Shown: positions 36,453 through 46,251 of the stretch, in pieces | Position numbering within the stretch: position 1 is the stretch's first letter | Layout of the letters: the number at the start of each line of letters is the position of its first letter | Assembly (NCBI GenBank): GCA_018062515.1 | Contig: JAGOSC010000012.1 | Location: forward strand, 1-51,962 | Length of the DNA: 51,962 nt | Direction of reading: 5' to 3' | Source: Candidatus Omnitrophota bacterium | GTDB lineage: Bacteria; Omnitrophota; Gorgyraeia; Zapsychrales; Zapsychraceae | Position numbers and translations under genes: made by a program | Notes under the pieces: generated by a model | Seen by the model: only the letters and a program-made list of their open reading frames with translations | Told to the model about the DNA's origin: nothing | The model's database searches: none

Positions 36453-36815
36453 TTATTGGGTCTGTTCGCGTTGAATACGTAATTTTTTACCGACACCGCT
36501 TCGAATATAATAAAGTTTTGATCTTTTTACAATCCCTTTACCAGTGACCGATAAGCTTTCAATAACCGGTGAATGGATGGGAAAACTTTTCTCGACGCCT
36601 TCGCCAAATGAAACTTTACGAACAGTGAATGTTGCCTTAAGCCCGCGGCCGGTTTTTCGAATGATAGTTCCTTCGAAAGGATGGGTACGTATTTTGTCGG
36701 CTTCCTGAACTTTGATCTTCATTTTTACGCTATCACCGACGTTGAAATTTGGTACATCTTGTTTTAGATATTTTTCTTCGAGTTTCTTTAATGTTGCTCC
36801 ACTATTGGTAATCAT
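36453..36815 (-). CDS. rplS: Large ribosomal subunit protein bL19
   Basis: A 120-residue ribosomal protein at the subunit interface. Conserved stretches are VGDSVKMKIKV, F-E-G-T-I-I-R-K-T-G-R-G, E-K-S-F-P-I-H-S-P and KRSKLYYIRSGVGKKLRI. The start at 36815 is chosen because GGAGG stands 5 bases before it; the ATG at 36827 has no such site. It follows trmD, as in most bacteria. Confidence 0.96.
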   Translation of the reverse strand: MITNSGATLKKLEEKYLKQDVPNFNVGDSVKMKIKVQEADKIRTHPFEGTIIRKTGRGLKATFTVRKVSFGEGVEKSFPIHSPVIESLSVTGKGIVKRSKLYYIRSGVGKKLRIQREQTQ

Positions 36816-36839
36816 TCTAACCTCCATGCCGTTAGCTAT

Positions 36840-37514
36840 TTAATCCTTCAATAAATCAGGACGATTTTTTTTTGTTATTTCAATGGCTTGGGCATTGCGC
36901 CAAGCATTTACATCTTTATGATTTCCAGATAATAACACAGGCGGAACTTTTTTACCACGAAAATCTGCGGGCCGTGTATATTGCGGAAAATCTAATAAAT
37001 TATCTTCAAACGACTCGCCGACCAGAGATTCTTCTTTTCCTAAAACACCTGGAATTAAACGAGTTATGGAATCCATGATGACTAATGCGGGTAATTCGCC
37101 GCCGGTTAACACATAATCACCGATAGATACACACTCATCCACCAGGGCTTCATTTACCCGCTCATCAATTCCTTCATAATGACCGCATATAATAATAATA
37201 TTTTTATGCTTTGTCAACTTTTTTACATGCTTCTGACTTAAAGGCGTTCCGCGCGGACAAGTCATGATTACATGAGTTTTTCGGCGTCCTTTTATTTTTT
37301 TCACCGCATCAAAAATAGGCTGACACGTCATAACCATTCCCGGTCCGCCGCCAAAAGGACGATCATCCACTTTACCATGCTTATCATCGGTATATTCACG
37401 CAGATCATGAATGTTGATGACAACTTTCTTCTTAGCCTGGGCCCGTTTCAAAATCGATTCATTGATCACCGGCTTAAACATTTCGGGGAAAATCGTAATG
37501 ACATCAAATCTCAT
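36840..37514 (-). CDS. trmD: tRNA (guanine-N1)-methyltransferase
   Basis: A 224-residue SPOUT-class enzyme that makes m1G37 in tRNA and so prevents frameshifting. It starts with F-D-V-I-T-I-F-P-E-M-F. GGGPGMVM binds substrate, and the trefoil-knot region reads IGDYVLTGGELPALV followed by L-I-P-G-V-L-G. The length is near the lower end of the family. The start overlaps tgt by 11 bases, so two tRNA-modifying genes are coupled. Confidence 0.96.
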   Translation of the reverse strand: MRFDVITIFPEMFKPVINESILKRAQAKKKVVINIHDLREYTDDKHGKVDDRPFGGGPGMVMTCQPIFDAVKKIKGRRKTHVIMTCPRGTPLSQKHVKKLTKHKNIIIICGHYEGIDERVNEALVDECVSIGDYVLTGGELPALVIMDSITRLIPGVLGKEESLVGESFEDNLLDFPQYTRPADFRGKKVPPVLLSGNHKDVNAWRNAQAIEITKKNRPDLLKD

Positions 37515-38634
37515 TCAATAACTCCGAATTATATTCCTTCAAAAATTCTCTTTGAAATTCATCATAGCGGTCTTCTTTAATCGCTTCCCTTATTTCTTTC
37601 ATTAAATTAACATAAAAGTGCAAATTACAATAAGAGAGAATATGTAAAGCGGTCATTTCATTTTGATTCGCCAAATGACGAAGATAACTGCGCGAATATT
37701 GGGTACAATACGGAATGTTACGGTCCGGATCGAGTGGACGAAAATCATCCGCGTATATCGCATTACGCATGACCATTCTTCCTCGACGGGTAAATGCGGT
37801 CGCGTGACGGCCGAAACGCGTCGGTAAAACCGTATCGAACATATCAATACCTTCCCCGACAGCTTTAACGATCTGGTCCGGATAACCAATGCCCATAAAA
37901 TAACGCAGTTTATTTTTCGGTAAGAAAGGTTCAACCCATTCCAAAGCCTCAAACATATCTTTAACCGGTTCTCCGACGCTGACACCACCGATCGCATAAC
38001 CATCAAAACCGATATCTAAAATTTCTTTGGCTGACTGTTCCCTTAAATCCTTATAAGTCGATCCCTGAATAATACCAAAAAGACTTTGATTCTTATTCAT
38101 CTGATGCTTCATAAAATAATCTCTTGATCTCTTAGCCCAGTTCGTTGTCCGTCGGACAGAACCTTCAGCCTGCTTACGATCACATGGATAAGGCGCGCAT
38201 TCATCCAAGGGCATTACGATATCTGAGCCGAATATTTTCTGAATCTCCATGACTTTTTCCGGATCAAAATAATGTGCATCTCCGTCGATGTGCGATCGAA
38301 ATTGAACGCCGTCGTCCGAAATTTTTCTGAGTTTAGCTAAACTGAACACTTGATATCCGCCGCTGTCCGTCAATATCGGTTTATCCCATCCAGTAAATTT
38401 ATGTAAGCCTCCAGCTTTTTGAATGATATTTAAACCCGGACGAATATTCAAATGATATGTATTTGAAAGCATGAGCTGCGCGCCTAATTCGCGCAAATTA
38501 TCAAAGGTCAATGATTTAACAGTACCATTCGTCCCGACGGGCATAAAAAATGGGGATTCAATGTCTCCGTGAGCGGTTCTCACGATTCCCAGACGGGCTT
38601 TTGTTTTTTTATCGGTTTTAAGTAATTCAAACAT
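37504..38634 (-). CDS. tgt: tRNA-guanine transglycosylase with altered zinc site
   Basis: A 376-residue TIM-barrel enzyme that exchanges G34 for the preQ1 base in queuosine synthesis. ILTDSGGYQVFSL and YAIGGVSVGEP are intact, as is MFDTVLPTRFGRH, which holds the nucleophilic aspartate. The C-terminal zinc site is changed: the usual C-x-C-x-x-C reads R-N-I-P-Y-C (only the last cysteine left) and the histidine of the I-H-N-L segment is cysteine (SYCNLHFY). Queuosine enzyme QueA is encoded just upstream, 5 bases away, so the pathway appears to be in use. Confidence 0.94.
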   Translation of the reverse strand: MFELLKTDKKTKARLGIVRTAHGDIESPFFMPVGTNGTVKSLTFDNLRELGAQLMLSNTYHLNIRPGLNIIQKAGGLHKFTGWDKPILTDSGGYQVFSLAKLRKISDDGVQFRSHIDGDAHYFDPEKVMEIQKIFGSDIVMPLDECAPYPCDRKQAEGSVRRTTNWAKRSRDYFMKHQMNKNQSLFGIIQGSTYKDLREQSAKEILDIGFDGYAIGGVSVGEPVKDMFEALEWVEPFLPKNKLRYFMGIGYPDQIVKAVGEGIDMFDTVLPTRFGRHATAFTRRGRMVMRNAIYADDFRPLDPDRNIPYCTQYSRSYLRHLANQNEMTALHILSYCNLHFYVNLMKEIREAIKEDRYDEFQREFLKEYNSELLNEI

Positions 38635-38639
38635 ATTTT

Positions 38640-39650
38640 TTAGATGATCAACATCGCGTCCCCGTAACTGTAAAAACGGTATTTGTTTTTAATCGCCTCG
38701 GCGTAAGCTTTCTTCATTAATTCCGTTCCACCAAAAGCGTAAACCAACATGAGTAATGTGCTGTAAGGAAGATGAAAATTCGTTAACAACATATCAACCC
38801 ACTTAAACTTTATTCCGGGATAAATAAAAATATCGGTTTCCCCCGTCAAGGGTTTATCTTGGGCTAATGATTCAATCACCCGCGCGCTGGTTGTACCGAC
38901 GGCAACCACCGGAATTTCCGACTTCTTCGCTTTGACTAAACTTTGATAAACGGATTTATTAACTTGATACTGCTCGGTGTGCATGTGATGTTTACTAATA
39001 TCATTTTCTTCAACCGGTTTAAATGTCCCGTAATTAATATGCAAGGTAACTTCTTCAATTTGATTGCCCGCCTTTTTTAATTTATCTAAAAGTGGCTGGC
39101 TAAAATGTAATCCCGCCGTCGGAGCGGCGACTGAACCGGATTCTTGCGCGTACACCGTCTGGTAATGTGTTCGATCAATCGCCTCATCGCTGCGTTTGAT
39201 ATACGGCGGCAATGGAATATGGCCGTTCTTTTCCAGATAATGATCAATATTCTTTTGGTTAAATCGAACAATCTTTTGATCGCGATCGACGATCTCGGCA
39301 GAAATTTTTTCTTTTCCAAACCGAATCACATCACCGTTTTTTAAACGTTTCATCGGCTTCATCAACACTTCATAATGATAATCATCACGGCATTTATTTA
39401 ACAGAAAAACTTCCACTTTACCCTGGGTTGACTCTTTTTCACCCAGAAGACGCGCATGAACGACACGGCTATTATTTAAGATAATCAGCGTCGGCGACGG
39501 TATATATTGATCAATGTTTTTAAAAATATCGTGACGAAGCGTTTGCGTTTGGCGATCAATAATTAATAACTTGGCGTCTTCCCGATTTTGTAACGGATAT
39601 TGAGCAATCAGTTCCGACGGTAAATCATATGAAAATTCATTTAACTTCAT
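38640..39650 (-). CDS. queA: S-adenosylmethionine:tRNA ribosyltransferase-isomerase
   Basis: A 336-residue enzyme that transfers and rearranges the ribosyl part of SAM onto preQ1 in tRNA, giving epoxyqueuosine. It has the N-terminal YDLPSELIAQYPL, LIILNNSRVVHARLLGEK, SVAAPTAGLHFS and TNFHLPYSTLLMLV near the C-terminus. The length is normal. It overlaps the SpoIID-like gene by 4 bases and is followed by tgt. Confidence 0.97.
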   Translation of the reverse strand: MKLNEFSYDLPSELIAQYPLQNREDAKLLIIDRQTQTLRHDIFKNIDQYIPSPTLIILNNSRVVHARLLGEKESTQGKVEVFLLNKCRDDYHYEVLMKPMKRLKNGDVIRFGKEKISAEIVDRDQKIVRFNQKNIDHYLEKNGHIPLPPYIKRSDEAIDRTHYQTVYAQESGSVAAPTAGLHFSQPLLDKLKKAGNQIEEVTLHINYGTFKPVEENDISKHHMHTEQYQVNKSVYQSLVKAKKSEIPVVAVGTTSARVIESLAQDKPLTGETDIFIYPGIKFKWVDMLLTNFHLPYSTLLMLVYAFGGTELMKKAYAEAIKNKYRFYSYGDAMLII

Positions 39651-40792
39651 TTAATTTCAGTCTTCTGAATTTCAACACCGGGATAATAATATTTTAAAAT
39701 CTGTTCATAATTTCGCCGTTCTTTAGCCATGCGGTACGCGCCCCATTGGCATAAGCCCACGCCGTGTCCCCATCCATTGCCGATTAAGTCAAAATAATAA
39801 CCTTTCATCTCTATCTCATACTTATTACTTAAAACCAAATTCGGACCCATATAACTTCTAAAATCTTTTCCGGAAATTATGTTATGTGAGCCATCCCGCC
39901 CTTCGATGATCAATTCCTTCACTCGTCCACTTAAAGTTCTTTTTGCAACAACTATATCTTTTATCAACCCTGTTTTAACCCCCTTTTTTTCTAAAATATC
40001 TTGAACATCAGCGGATCTGAAATTTCGAGTCCATTGAGAATGAGGCATTCCTTGACTATAGGGAGATTTAACTCCTCTTAGAGGAGGCAAATTAATATCC
40101 CATACCTCTTTCGCATCTTCCGTATAACCGCCGCTATTCGAATGAAAAAAGGCCGGAACGATTTTACCGTCAAAAACAATCACCTGGCCGGTCGTCTGAT
40201 TAACGGCCATATCGGTACGAAACCGTTCAGCGGATTTACCGCCATAGACCTGAGAAAAAATGTCGCTGGTGACATCAAAAGCCTTTTTGCTATTTTCATT
40301 CATCCGAAACAAAGCATATGTTCTCGTCGCCACGGCCTGAGCTTTGATGGCTTCAATGGGCCACTTGTCCGAAACTTCATGAAAGAGCACGCCCCGAACA
40401 TAAAATTCAAGTCCGAGACGGTTGATCAGCTGAAAATTGTTATTCTTATCGACAAGTATATCAACGGTGCCTCGAAATCGTCCTTTTTTATTCTTCGAGT
40501 AAACAGTTATGTCATTTGACGAAACAATGCGAATTTTTTTCGTTTCAAAATATTCATTTCCGATCGTAATTCCAGCACTAAATACGTCCACCTTTGATCG
40601 TTTCAATCTTCGCTTCTTGACCAGAAGAGTATGATCCGTTAAGTCAATGATTTGATAAACGCCGCGCACAGAAATGACAAACGAATCAACATCCTTTAAA
40701 ATTTCTACCCTAATTTCAGGTTCTTGGGCGGCGGCCACGCCGGAAAATGAAATAATCAACCACCCCGTCAGAAACAGTCTAAAAAAATTCAT
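39647..40792 (-). CDS. SpoIID/LytB domain protein (putative lytic transglycosylase)
   Basis: A 381-residue secreted protein. The signal peptide (F-F-R-L-F-L-T-G-W-L-I-I-S-F-S-G-V) ends at V-A-A-A. The SpoIID domain follows from about residue 130: L-E-FYVRGVLFHEV with the likely catalytic glutamate, W-P-I-E-A-I-KAQAVATRTYAL, S-N-S-G-G-Y-T-E, and a C-terminal GNGWGHGVGLCQWGAYRMA. SpoIID enzymes cleave glycan strands stripped of their peptides. Outside spore formers they probably act in wall remodelling, and nothing suggests sporulation here. Confidence 0.9.
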   Translation of the reverse strand: MNFFRLFLTGWLIISFSGVAAAQEPEIRVEILKDVDSFVISVRGVYQIIDLTDHTLLVKKRRLKRSKVDVFSAGITIGNEYFETKKIRIVSSNDITVYSKNKKGRFRGTVDILVDKNNNFQLINRLGLEFYVRGVLFHEVSDKWPIEAIKAQAVATRTYALFRMNENSKKAFDVTSDIFSQVYGGKSAERFRTDMAVNQTTGQVIVFDGKIVPAFFHSNSGGYTEDAKEVWDINLPPLRGVKSPYSQGMPHSQWTRNFRSADVQDILEKKGVKTGLIKDIVVAKRTLSGRVKELIIEGRDGSHNIISGKDFRSYMGPNLVLSNKYEIEMKGYYFDLIGNGWGHGVGLCQWGAYRMAKERRNYEQILKYYYPGVEIQKTEIK

Positions 40793-40793
40793 A

Positions 40794-41000
40794 TTATCTT
40801 TTATTGATTAAATACATGATTAGGCTGATGATCACACTTACCAAAAGGCAAGTCGCCAAAGGGAAATAAAACGTAAAATTCTCTTTTTTAATTACGATGT
40901 CTCCGGGAAGCCTTCCCAGACCGGGAATTTTGCTGACTAATAAAGCAATACAACCCATGATCATAAACATTAAACCAATCAGAAAAAATGTTTTGGCCAT
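40794..41000 (-). CDS. DUF2905 family small membrane protein
   Basis: A 68-residue protein with two membrane segments (about residues 5-22 and 45-64) separated by a loop reading KIPGLGRLPGDIVIKKENF, the signature of DUF2905. The function is unknown. In many bacteria it lies next to ruvB, as it does here (14 bases after it and one base before the SpoIID-like gene). Confidence 0.9.
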   Translation of the reverse strand: MAKTFFLIGLMFMIMGCIALLVSKIPGLGRLPGDIVIKKENFTFYFPLATCLLVSVIISLIMYLINKR

Positions 41001-41014
41001 ATCGTTAATATTTT

Positions 41015-42046
41015 TTAATATAATTCTTTTTGTTTAGTTCGGTTCGAAATGCTGAAATTGATATGCTTTTTAGAAGAATCGGTTAATTCTCTTCCCCGTG
41101 GAGTTCGATTGAGGAATCCGATCTTTAACAAATAGGGTTCAATGACGTCGACGATCGTATCAATCTCTTCATTGAGAGTGGCCGCCAGTGTTTCGATACC
41201 GACGGGACCGCCATTATAATGCTGACTCATTACGTTGAGTAATCGTCGATCCGAGTCATCCAATCCTTTTTGATCAATTCCCAATGTCTGCATGGCTTCG
41301 TTAACGATTTCGGCTGAGATTGTTTCACTGCGTTTGATCACCTGGGCGAAATCCCTGACTCTTCGCAATAAACGGTTGGCGACTCTTGGCGTTCCTCGTG
41401 AACGTTTGGCTAATTCAACCGAGGCCTCGTTTTCTAAATTCAAATTTAATTTCCCGGATGACTGTTTAACTATGCTAGCTAATTCTTCCGCATTATAAAA
41501 ATCTAAATGATGAAAGATTCCAAATCGATCCCTTAAAGGAGCGGCTAATAGACCGCTGCGGGTTGTGGCTCCAATCAACGTGAAAGGCTTTAAATTAAAA
41601 TTAATTGTTTTTGCATAAGGACCTTTGTCGACGATAAAATCAATCTTGTAACCCTCCATAGCAGGATAAAGAAATTCTTCGACGGTCTTAGATAGACGAT
41701 GAATTTCGTCGATAAATAAAATGTCGCCCTTTTCTAAATTGGTGAGGATTCCGATTAAATCGCCCGCGCGGTCAATGGCTGGCCCCGATGTGACGGTAAT
41801 ACGAGAGTTCATCTCATTGGCGACAATATTTGCCAATGATGTTTTTCCTAATCCCGGCGGGCCGGAAAAAAGCACATGCTCAAGAGGTTCGCCCCGTAAT
41901 TTGGCAGCTTGAATGGATATTTTTAAATTATCGACGAGATCTTTCTGACCAACAAAATCTGTCAGTAGTTTGGGGCGTAAAGAAAGGCTATAAACCTGGT
42001 CCTCTTCTGTCTCTTGAGTGAAAACGATTTTACGATGCTCATCCAT
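41015..42046 (-). CDS. ruvB: Holliday junction branch migration ATPase RuvB
   Basis: A 343-residue AAA+ motor that drives branch migration with RuvA. LRPKLLTDFVGQ precedes Walker A SGPPGLGKTS (about 61-70). Walker B is ILFIDEIHRL, sensor 1 IGATTRSG, and the C-terminal winged-helix domain has GPVGIETLAA and F-L-N-R-T-P-R-G-R. The length is normal. ruvA and ruvC, often adjacent, are not in this window. Confidence 0.97.
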   Translation of the reverse strand: MDEHRKIVFTQETEEDQVYSLSLRPKLLTDFVGQKDLVDNLKISIQAAKLRGEPLEHVLFSGPPGLGKTSLANIVANEMNSRITVTSGPAIDRAGDLIGILTNLEKGDILFIDEIHRLSKTVEEFLYPAMEGYKIDFIVDKGPYAKTINFNLKPFTLIGATTRSGLLAAPLRDRFGIFHHLDFYNAEELASIVKQSSGKLNLNLENEASVELAKRSRGTPRVANRLLRRVRDFAQVIKRSETISAEIVNEAMQTLGIDQKGLDDSDRRLLNVMSQHYNGGPVGIETLAATLNEEIDTIVDVIEPYLLKIGFLNRTPRGRELTDSSKKHINFSISNRTKQKELY

Positions 42047-42047
42047 A

Positions 42048-42827
42048 TCAATCTTTTATTTCCTCGGTTTGCCCGGCCTGCGGTACTTGATCTTCCAAAA
42101 CAATATTTTCTTTATTTCTTTGAATTTCTATATCACCGAAATTTTCATGCTGGACAGCTTTAATCTCTTTTAAACGGATCAACTCTAGAATGGCGATAAA
42201 TGAAATGATAATTTCCGGCTTTGAGCGGCATTCGCGGAACAAATTGACGACAGAAATCTTTTCTTTTCTCAGTAATTCATGCAAAATGTGATGAATTTTT
42301 TCTTCAACCGTGTATTGTTCTTTGACAATCTCATGAATGATCTCTTCCGGTGTTTTCTTCAAGGCCTCGGTAAAAGCGTTGATTAAATCGAATAGATTTG
42401 CTTCAAAAAATACTTCCTTCGATTCATCGACAAGAAGCTGCTTAGCTTCATCATCCAATCCGCGCGGATAAAAGTCTTTACGTAAAAGCTCATGATCTTC
42501 CAATGTTTCTGCGATTTCTTTAAAGCGTTTATACTCCAAAAGACGGCGGGCTAATTCATCTCGGGGGTCAAGTTCCTCTTCACCTTCTTCGACTGGATCA
42601 GGCGGCAATAACATGCGGGATTTGATCTGAATCAACGTGGCGGCCATGACTAGAAAATCACCGACGATATCTAAGTCTAACATCTTCATCATATCGATAT
42701 ATTCCATGTACTGTTCGGTTATTTTAACGATAGGAATATCTTTAATATCGATATCATCCTTTTTGATCAAATATAATAAAAGATCGAGCGGCCCTTCAAA
42801 TACGTCTAATCGTAATCGATAACTCAT
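42048..42827 (-). CDS. scpA: Segregation and condensation protein A
   Basis: A 259-residue kleisin that, with ScpB, bridges the SMC heads in chromosome compaction. It has the N-terminal FEGPLDLLLYLIKKDDIDI, the MAATLIQIKSRMLLP region and a C-terminal winged helix (V-V-N-L-F-R-E-C-R, F-I-A-I-L-E-L-I-R-L) followed by a short acidic tail. It overlaps trpS by 4 bases. The partner scpB, often directly downstream, is absent here. Confidence 0.95.
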   Translation of the reverse strand: MSYRLRLDVFEGPLDLLLYLIKKDDIDIKDIPIVKITEQYMEYIDMMKMLDLDIVGDFLVMAATLIQIKSRMLLPPDPVEEGEEELDPRDELARRLLEYKRFKEIAETLEDHELLRKDFYPRGLDDEAKQLLVDESKEVFFEANLFDLINAFTEALKKTPEEIIHEIVKEQYTVEEKIHHILHELLRKEKISVVNLFRECRSKPEIIISFIAILELIRLKEIKAVQHENFGDIEIQRNKENIVLEDQVPQAGQTEEIKD

Positions 42828-43804
42828 GGAAAAATTATTCCTTTAACCTGATGAATCGTTTGTTGGGCAATTTGTTTTGCTCGGCGCTGGCCATCTTTTA
42901 GAATATCCACAATCTTGTCTCGATCGCGGCTCAATTCTTGCCGTCGTTCACTAATACCAGACAATGTTTGTGTTATATTTTCAGCGAGGATCTTTTTACA
43001 GTCCATACAGCCCTTTTGAGCGCCTGTACACCAATTATATACGTCTTTCTTTAACTGTGGAGCAAAAACTTCATAATAACTGTACACATTGCATTCATCC
43101 GGATGACCAGGATCCGTCAACCTTACACGTTTTGGATCGGTAAACATCATTTTCACTTTTTTTTGAATTTCTTCGGGGGTATCAGACAAATTGATGGCAT
43201 TATTATAACTTTTACTCATTTTCCGTCCATCCAAACCAAGTAATCGCGGCGTTTGAGTTAATATAGCCTCACAATCTTTAAACAAATCCGTCTTAAAAAT
43301 ATGATTAAACCGTCGAGAAATTTCGCGGGTTAATTCTAAATGCGGAAGCTGATCTTCTCCGATGGGAACGGCATTCGCCTGATAAAGAAGGATATCTGCG
43401 GCCTGTAAGACGGGATAACCAAGAAATCCGTAGGTTTGCAAATCTCGTGTAGTAATTTCCCGAAGCTGTTCTTTATACGTCGGGTTTCGTTCAAGCCAAC
43501 CTAAAGGTGTAATACAGGAAAGTATCATCTGTAATTCTAAATGTTCGGGGACGTCGGACTGGACAAAAATAATCGACTTTTTGGGGTCAATACCGCAGGC
43601 TAACCAGTCGATGGCCATTTCAATTGTGTTTGACTTGATCTCCTGGCTCTGTTCATATTCGCCCATGAGGGCATGCCAGTCAACAATACTAAAAATACAT
43701 TGGTGAGTTTTTTGTAATTCAAGCCAATTATGCAATGCACCGACTAAATGGCCTAAATGCAATTTGCCCGTCGGACGCATGGCACTGAAAACTTTTTTTT
43801 CCAT
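42824..43804 (-). CDS. trpS: Tryptophan--tRNA ligase
   Basis: A 326-residue class I synthetase. The HIGH-like motif is RPTGKLHLGHLVGAL at residues 10-24 and the KMSKS loop is GRKMSKSYNN near residue 195. The C-terminal region has two cysteine pairs (C-T-G and C-M-D-C-K), seen in a number of TrpRS proteins. The length is standard. It is located 26 bases after infB and couples to scpA by an ATGA overlap. I saw no T-box or leader peptide. Confidence 0.97.
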   Translation of the reverse strand: MEKKVFSAMRPTGKLHLGHLVGALHNWLELQKTHQCIFSIVDWHALMGEYEQSQEIKSNTIEMAIDWLACGIDPKKSIIFVQSDVPEHLELQMILSCITPLGWLERNPTYKEQLREITTRDLQTYGFLGYPVLQAADILLYQANAVPIGEDQLPHLELTREISRRFNHIFKTDLFKDCEAILTQTPRLLGLDGRKMSKSYNNAINLSDTPEEIQKKVKMMFTDPKRVRLTDPGHPDECNVYSYYEVFAPQLKKDVYNWCTGAQKGCMDCKKILAENITQTLSGISERRQELSRDRDKIVDILKDGQRRAKQIAQQTIHQVKGIIFP

Positions 43805-43830
43805 GATCGATGATTAAGATGAATGAATGT

Positions 43831-46242
43831 TTATAACTTCTGAGAGATAATTTCAACATCAAAGACTTCCAGCATATCGCCTGCCTGATACTGCTCGTAT
43901 CCTTCCAGCACAACACCGCATTCCATACCTTCACCCACTTCACGAACATCTTCTTTAAATCGTTTGAGTGAATTGATTTTTCCTGTATGAACAATCGTTC
44001 CGTCGCGAACCACGTCGACATTAGACTTACGGTGAACCCGGCCTTTTGTCACATAACAACCGGCAACAATTCCCTTTTTGGATAACTTAAAGACCTGGCG
44101 TATTTCTATCTTGGCATAATAATTCTTCTTTGACTTCGTTTCCAAAAGTCCTTCCAAGGCGTTTCGCATATCATCAACCGCATCATAAATAATCCGATAT
44201 TCACGAACCTCAACGGGATCTTTTTCCATTGTTTGTTTAGCTTTGGTATCAACACCGACATGAAAAGCGATTATGATGGCTTTCGAAGCAACCGCTAGCA
44301 GGACATCGGAGGCATTAACTTCTCCGACACCGGTATGAATAAACTTAATTTTAACTTTGTCGCTTGGAATTTTCTCTAAAGAATCTTTTAATGCTTCCAA
44401 AGATCCTTGAACATCCGCCTTTAAGACGACATTCAATTCTTTAATGATGCCGTTTTGTATTTGAGCATAAAGCTGATCAAGTGAGACAGCCGCAGAGGCT
44501 TGCATTCGTTTATTTTTAATTTTTTCTAACTTGACCGATGATATTTCTCTGGCTTTCTTTTCATTGTCGACAACATAAAATATTTCGCCCGCGGCTGGGA
44601 CATTGGATATTCCCAGAATTTCAACGGGCATCGACGGACCGGCTGACTTGATAGCCTTACCGCGATCATCAAATATCGCTTTTACCTTTCCATAGTAAGG
44701 CCCCATAATTAGGAAATCGCCTTCCTTTAATGTACCACTTTGAACGATTAAGGTCGTGACAATACCTTTTCCTGGGCTCATATGTGCTTCAACAACTAAA
44801 CCAGAGGCTCTTTTATTTGGATTTGCCCTCAGTTCCAGCATTTCAGATTCAAGAATGATCATTTCCAACATTTCATCAATACCTTGGCCGGTTATTGCAG
44901 AAACTCCGACGACAACTGTTTTACCACCCCAATCTTCCGACGCTAATCCACGGTCAGCTAATTGCTTTTTTACTTTATCCGGATTAGCTCCTGGGCGATC
45001 CATTTTATTAAGAGCCACCACCATAGGTACGTCAGCAGCACGCGCGTGATCAATAGCCTCCAACGTTTGTGGCATAAGCCCTTCATCGGCTGCCACGACG
45101 AGAACAACAATATCCGTAATGTGCGCTCCTCGAGCCCGCATCGCCGTAAACGCTTCGTGACCTGGCGTATCTAAAAATGTAATACGCCCTTTCGGCATTT
45201 CGACCGAATAGGCTCCGATATGTTGGGTAATTCCGCCATGTTCCTTGTCGGCAATTTTCGATTTACGAATGCGGTCTAAAAGGGAAGTTTTTCCGTGATC
45301 CACGTGCCCCATAAATGTGACAACCGGTGCGCGCGGCAATAATTCGCTTTCATTATCTTCTTCTAATTTATGATCATCAATGATTTGTTCTTCCTGAGTC
45401 TTGACCTTTGATAATCTGAATCCGAATTCCCTGGTCAATTTAGCGACGAGCTCTTCTCCAAGACTTTGGTTAATATGAGCAAAAATACCCAGCTTCATGA
45501 GTTTGGTTAAAACAACACTAGCTTTTTGCTGTACGATGAGTGAAAAATCTTTAACGTTAATCGGCACTTTGACTTCAATTTCCGGAAGTTGATCGTCGGA
45601 TAAAACATCCGATGAAAGCGCTTCTTCCGTCGCTGTTGAATCCAAATGACTTTCCGCTCCCCCCTGATCCGCTTCTCTATCCGGATCCAATGGCTGGTCT
45701 TTCCGATCATCTTTATGAGGCTTACGCCGTTTCCGTGAAAGAGGCTTTAAAGTAATAATCGGTTCCTGACTGATTTTCTTTTTTGGTACGACTGTGTCTT
45801 GGGTAACCGGAACTGTTTTATCTTTTATTTCAGCTTTTTTCTGATCAGCGTCTTTTTTCTCGACGACTTCCGGAGCAGCTGTGTCGGTTTTCTTACGTAC
45901 GCTGACAGATTTTTTAACGACTTTTTTTGCGATGACTTTTTCTTCTTTTGCCTTCGGTTTTTCTTTCTTTTCTTCCGAAGCTTTTTCGGCAGGAACTTTT
46001 TCGGTCTTTTTAGCAACAGGTTTTTTGACTTCTTCCTTTTTCTCTTCGACCTTTTTTACTTCAACTTTTTTTACTTCAACCTTGGGAATATCCCCTTTTT
46101 TAAAGGCACTTTTAACCACCGACACGACGGCGACATTTAAATCCTGGTCGCTGTCCTTGGCTTTAAGCTTTAACTTTTTTAAAACAGCTAAAATGGTTTC
46201 ACTGTTTGTTTTTAATTCAACGGCTAAATCTGATACTTTCAT
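43831..46242 (-). CDS. infB: Translation initiation factor IF-2
   Basis: An 803-residue GTPase that places initiator tRNA on the ribosome. A small IF2_N domain (1-50) is followed by a lysine/glutamate/valine-rich linker to about 220, a second IF2_N-like helical domain, then the G domain with G1 GHVDHGKTS (312-320), LDTPGHEAFTAMRARG and N-K-M-D, and domains II-IV. The low-complexity linker differs in composition from the rest, as is usual for IF-2. It follows nusA by 9 bases; rbfA and truB, its usual downstream neighbours, are replaced by trpS. Confidence 0.97.
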   Translation of the reverse strand: MKVSDLAVELKTNSETILAVLKKLKLKAKDSDQDLNVAVVSVVKSAFKKGDIPKVEVKKVEVKKVEEKKEEVKKPVAKKTEKVPAEKASEEKKEKPKAKEEKVIAKKVVKKSVSVRKKTDTAAPEVVEKKDADQKKAEIKDKTVPVTQDTVVPKKKISQEPIITLKPLSRKRRKPHKDDRKDQPLDPDREADQGGAESHLDSTATEEALSSDVLSDDQLPEIEVKVPINVKDFSLIVQQKASVVLTKLMKLGIFAHINQSLGEELVAKLTREFGFRLSKVKTQEEQIIDDHKLEEDNESELLPRAPVVTFMGHVDHGKTSLLDRIRKSKIADKEHGGITQHIGAYSVEMPKGRITFLDTPGHEAFTAMRARGAHITDIVVLVVAADEGLMPQTLEAIDHARAADVPMVVALNKMDRPGANPDKVKKQLADRGLASEDWGGKTVVVGVSAITGQGIDEMLEMIILESEMLELRANPNKRASGLVVEAHMSPGKGIVTTLIVQSGTLKEGDFLIMGPYYGKVKAIFDDRGKAIKSAGPSMPVEILGISNVPAAGEIFYVVDNEKKAREISSVKLEKIKNKRMQASAAVSLDQLYAQIQNGIIKELNVVLKADVQGSLEALKDSLEKIPSDKVKIKFIHTGVGEVNASDVLLAVASKAIIIAFHVGVDTKAKQTMEKDPVEVREYRIIYDAVDDMRNALEGLLETKSKKNYYAKIEIRQVFKLSKKGIVAGCYVTKGRVHRKSNVDVVRDGTIVHTGKINSLKRFKEDVREVGEGMECGVVLEGYEQYQAGDMLEVFDVEIISQKL

Positions 46243-46251
46243 AGTTTATCT

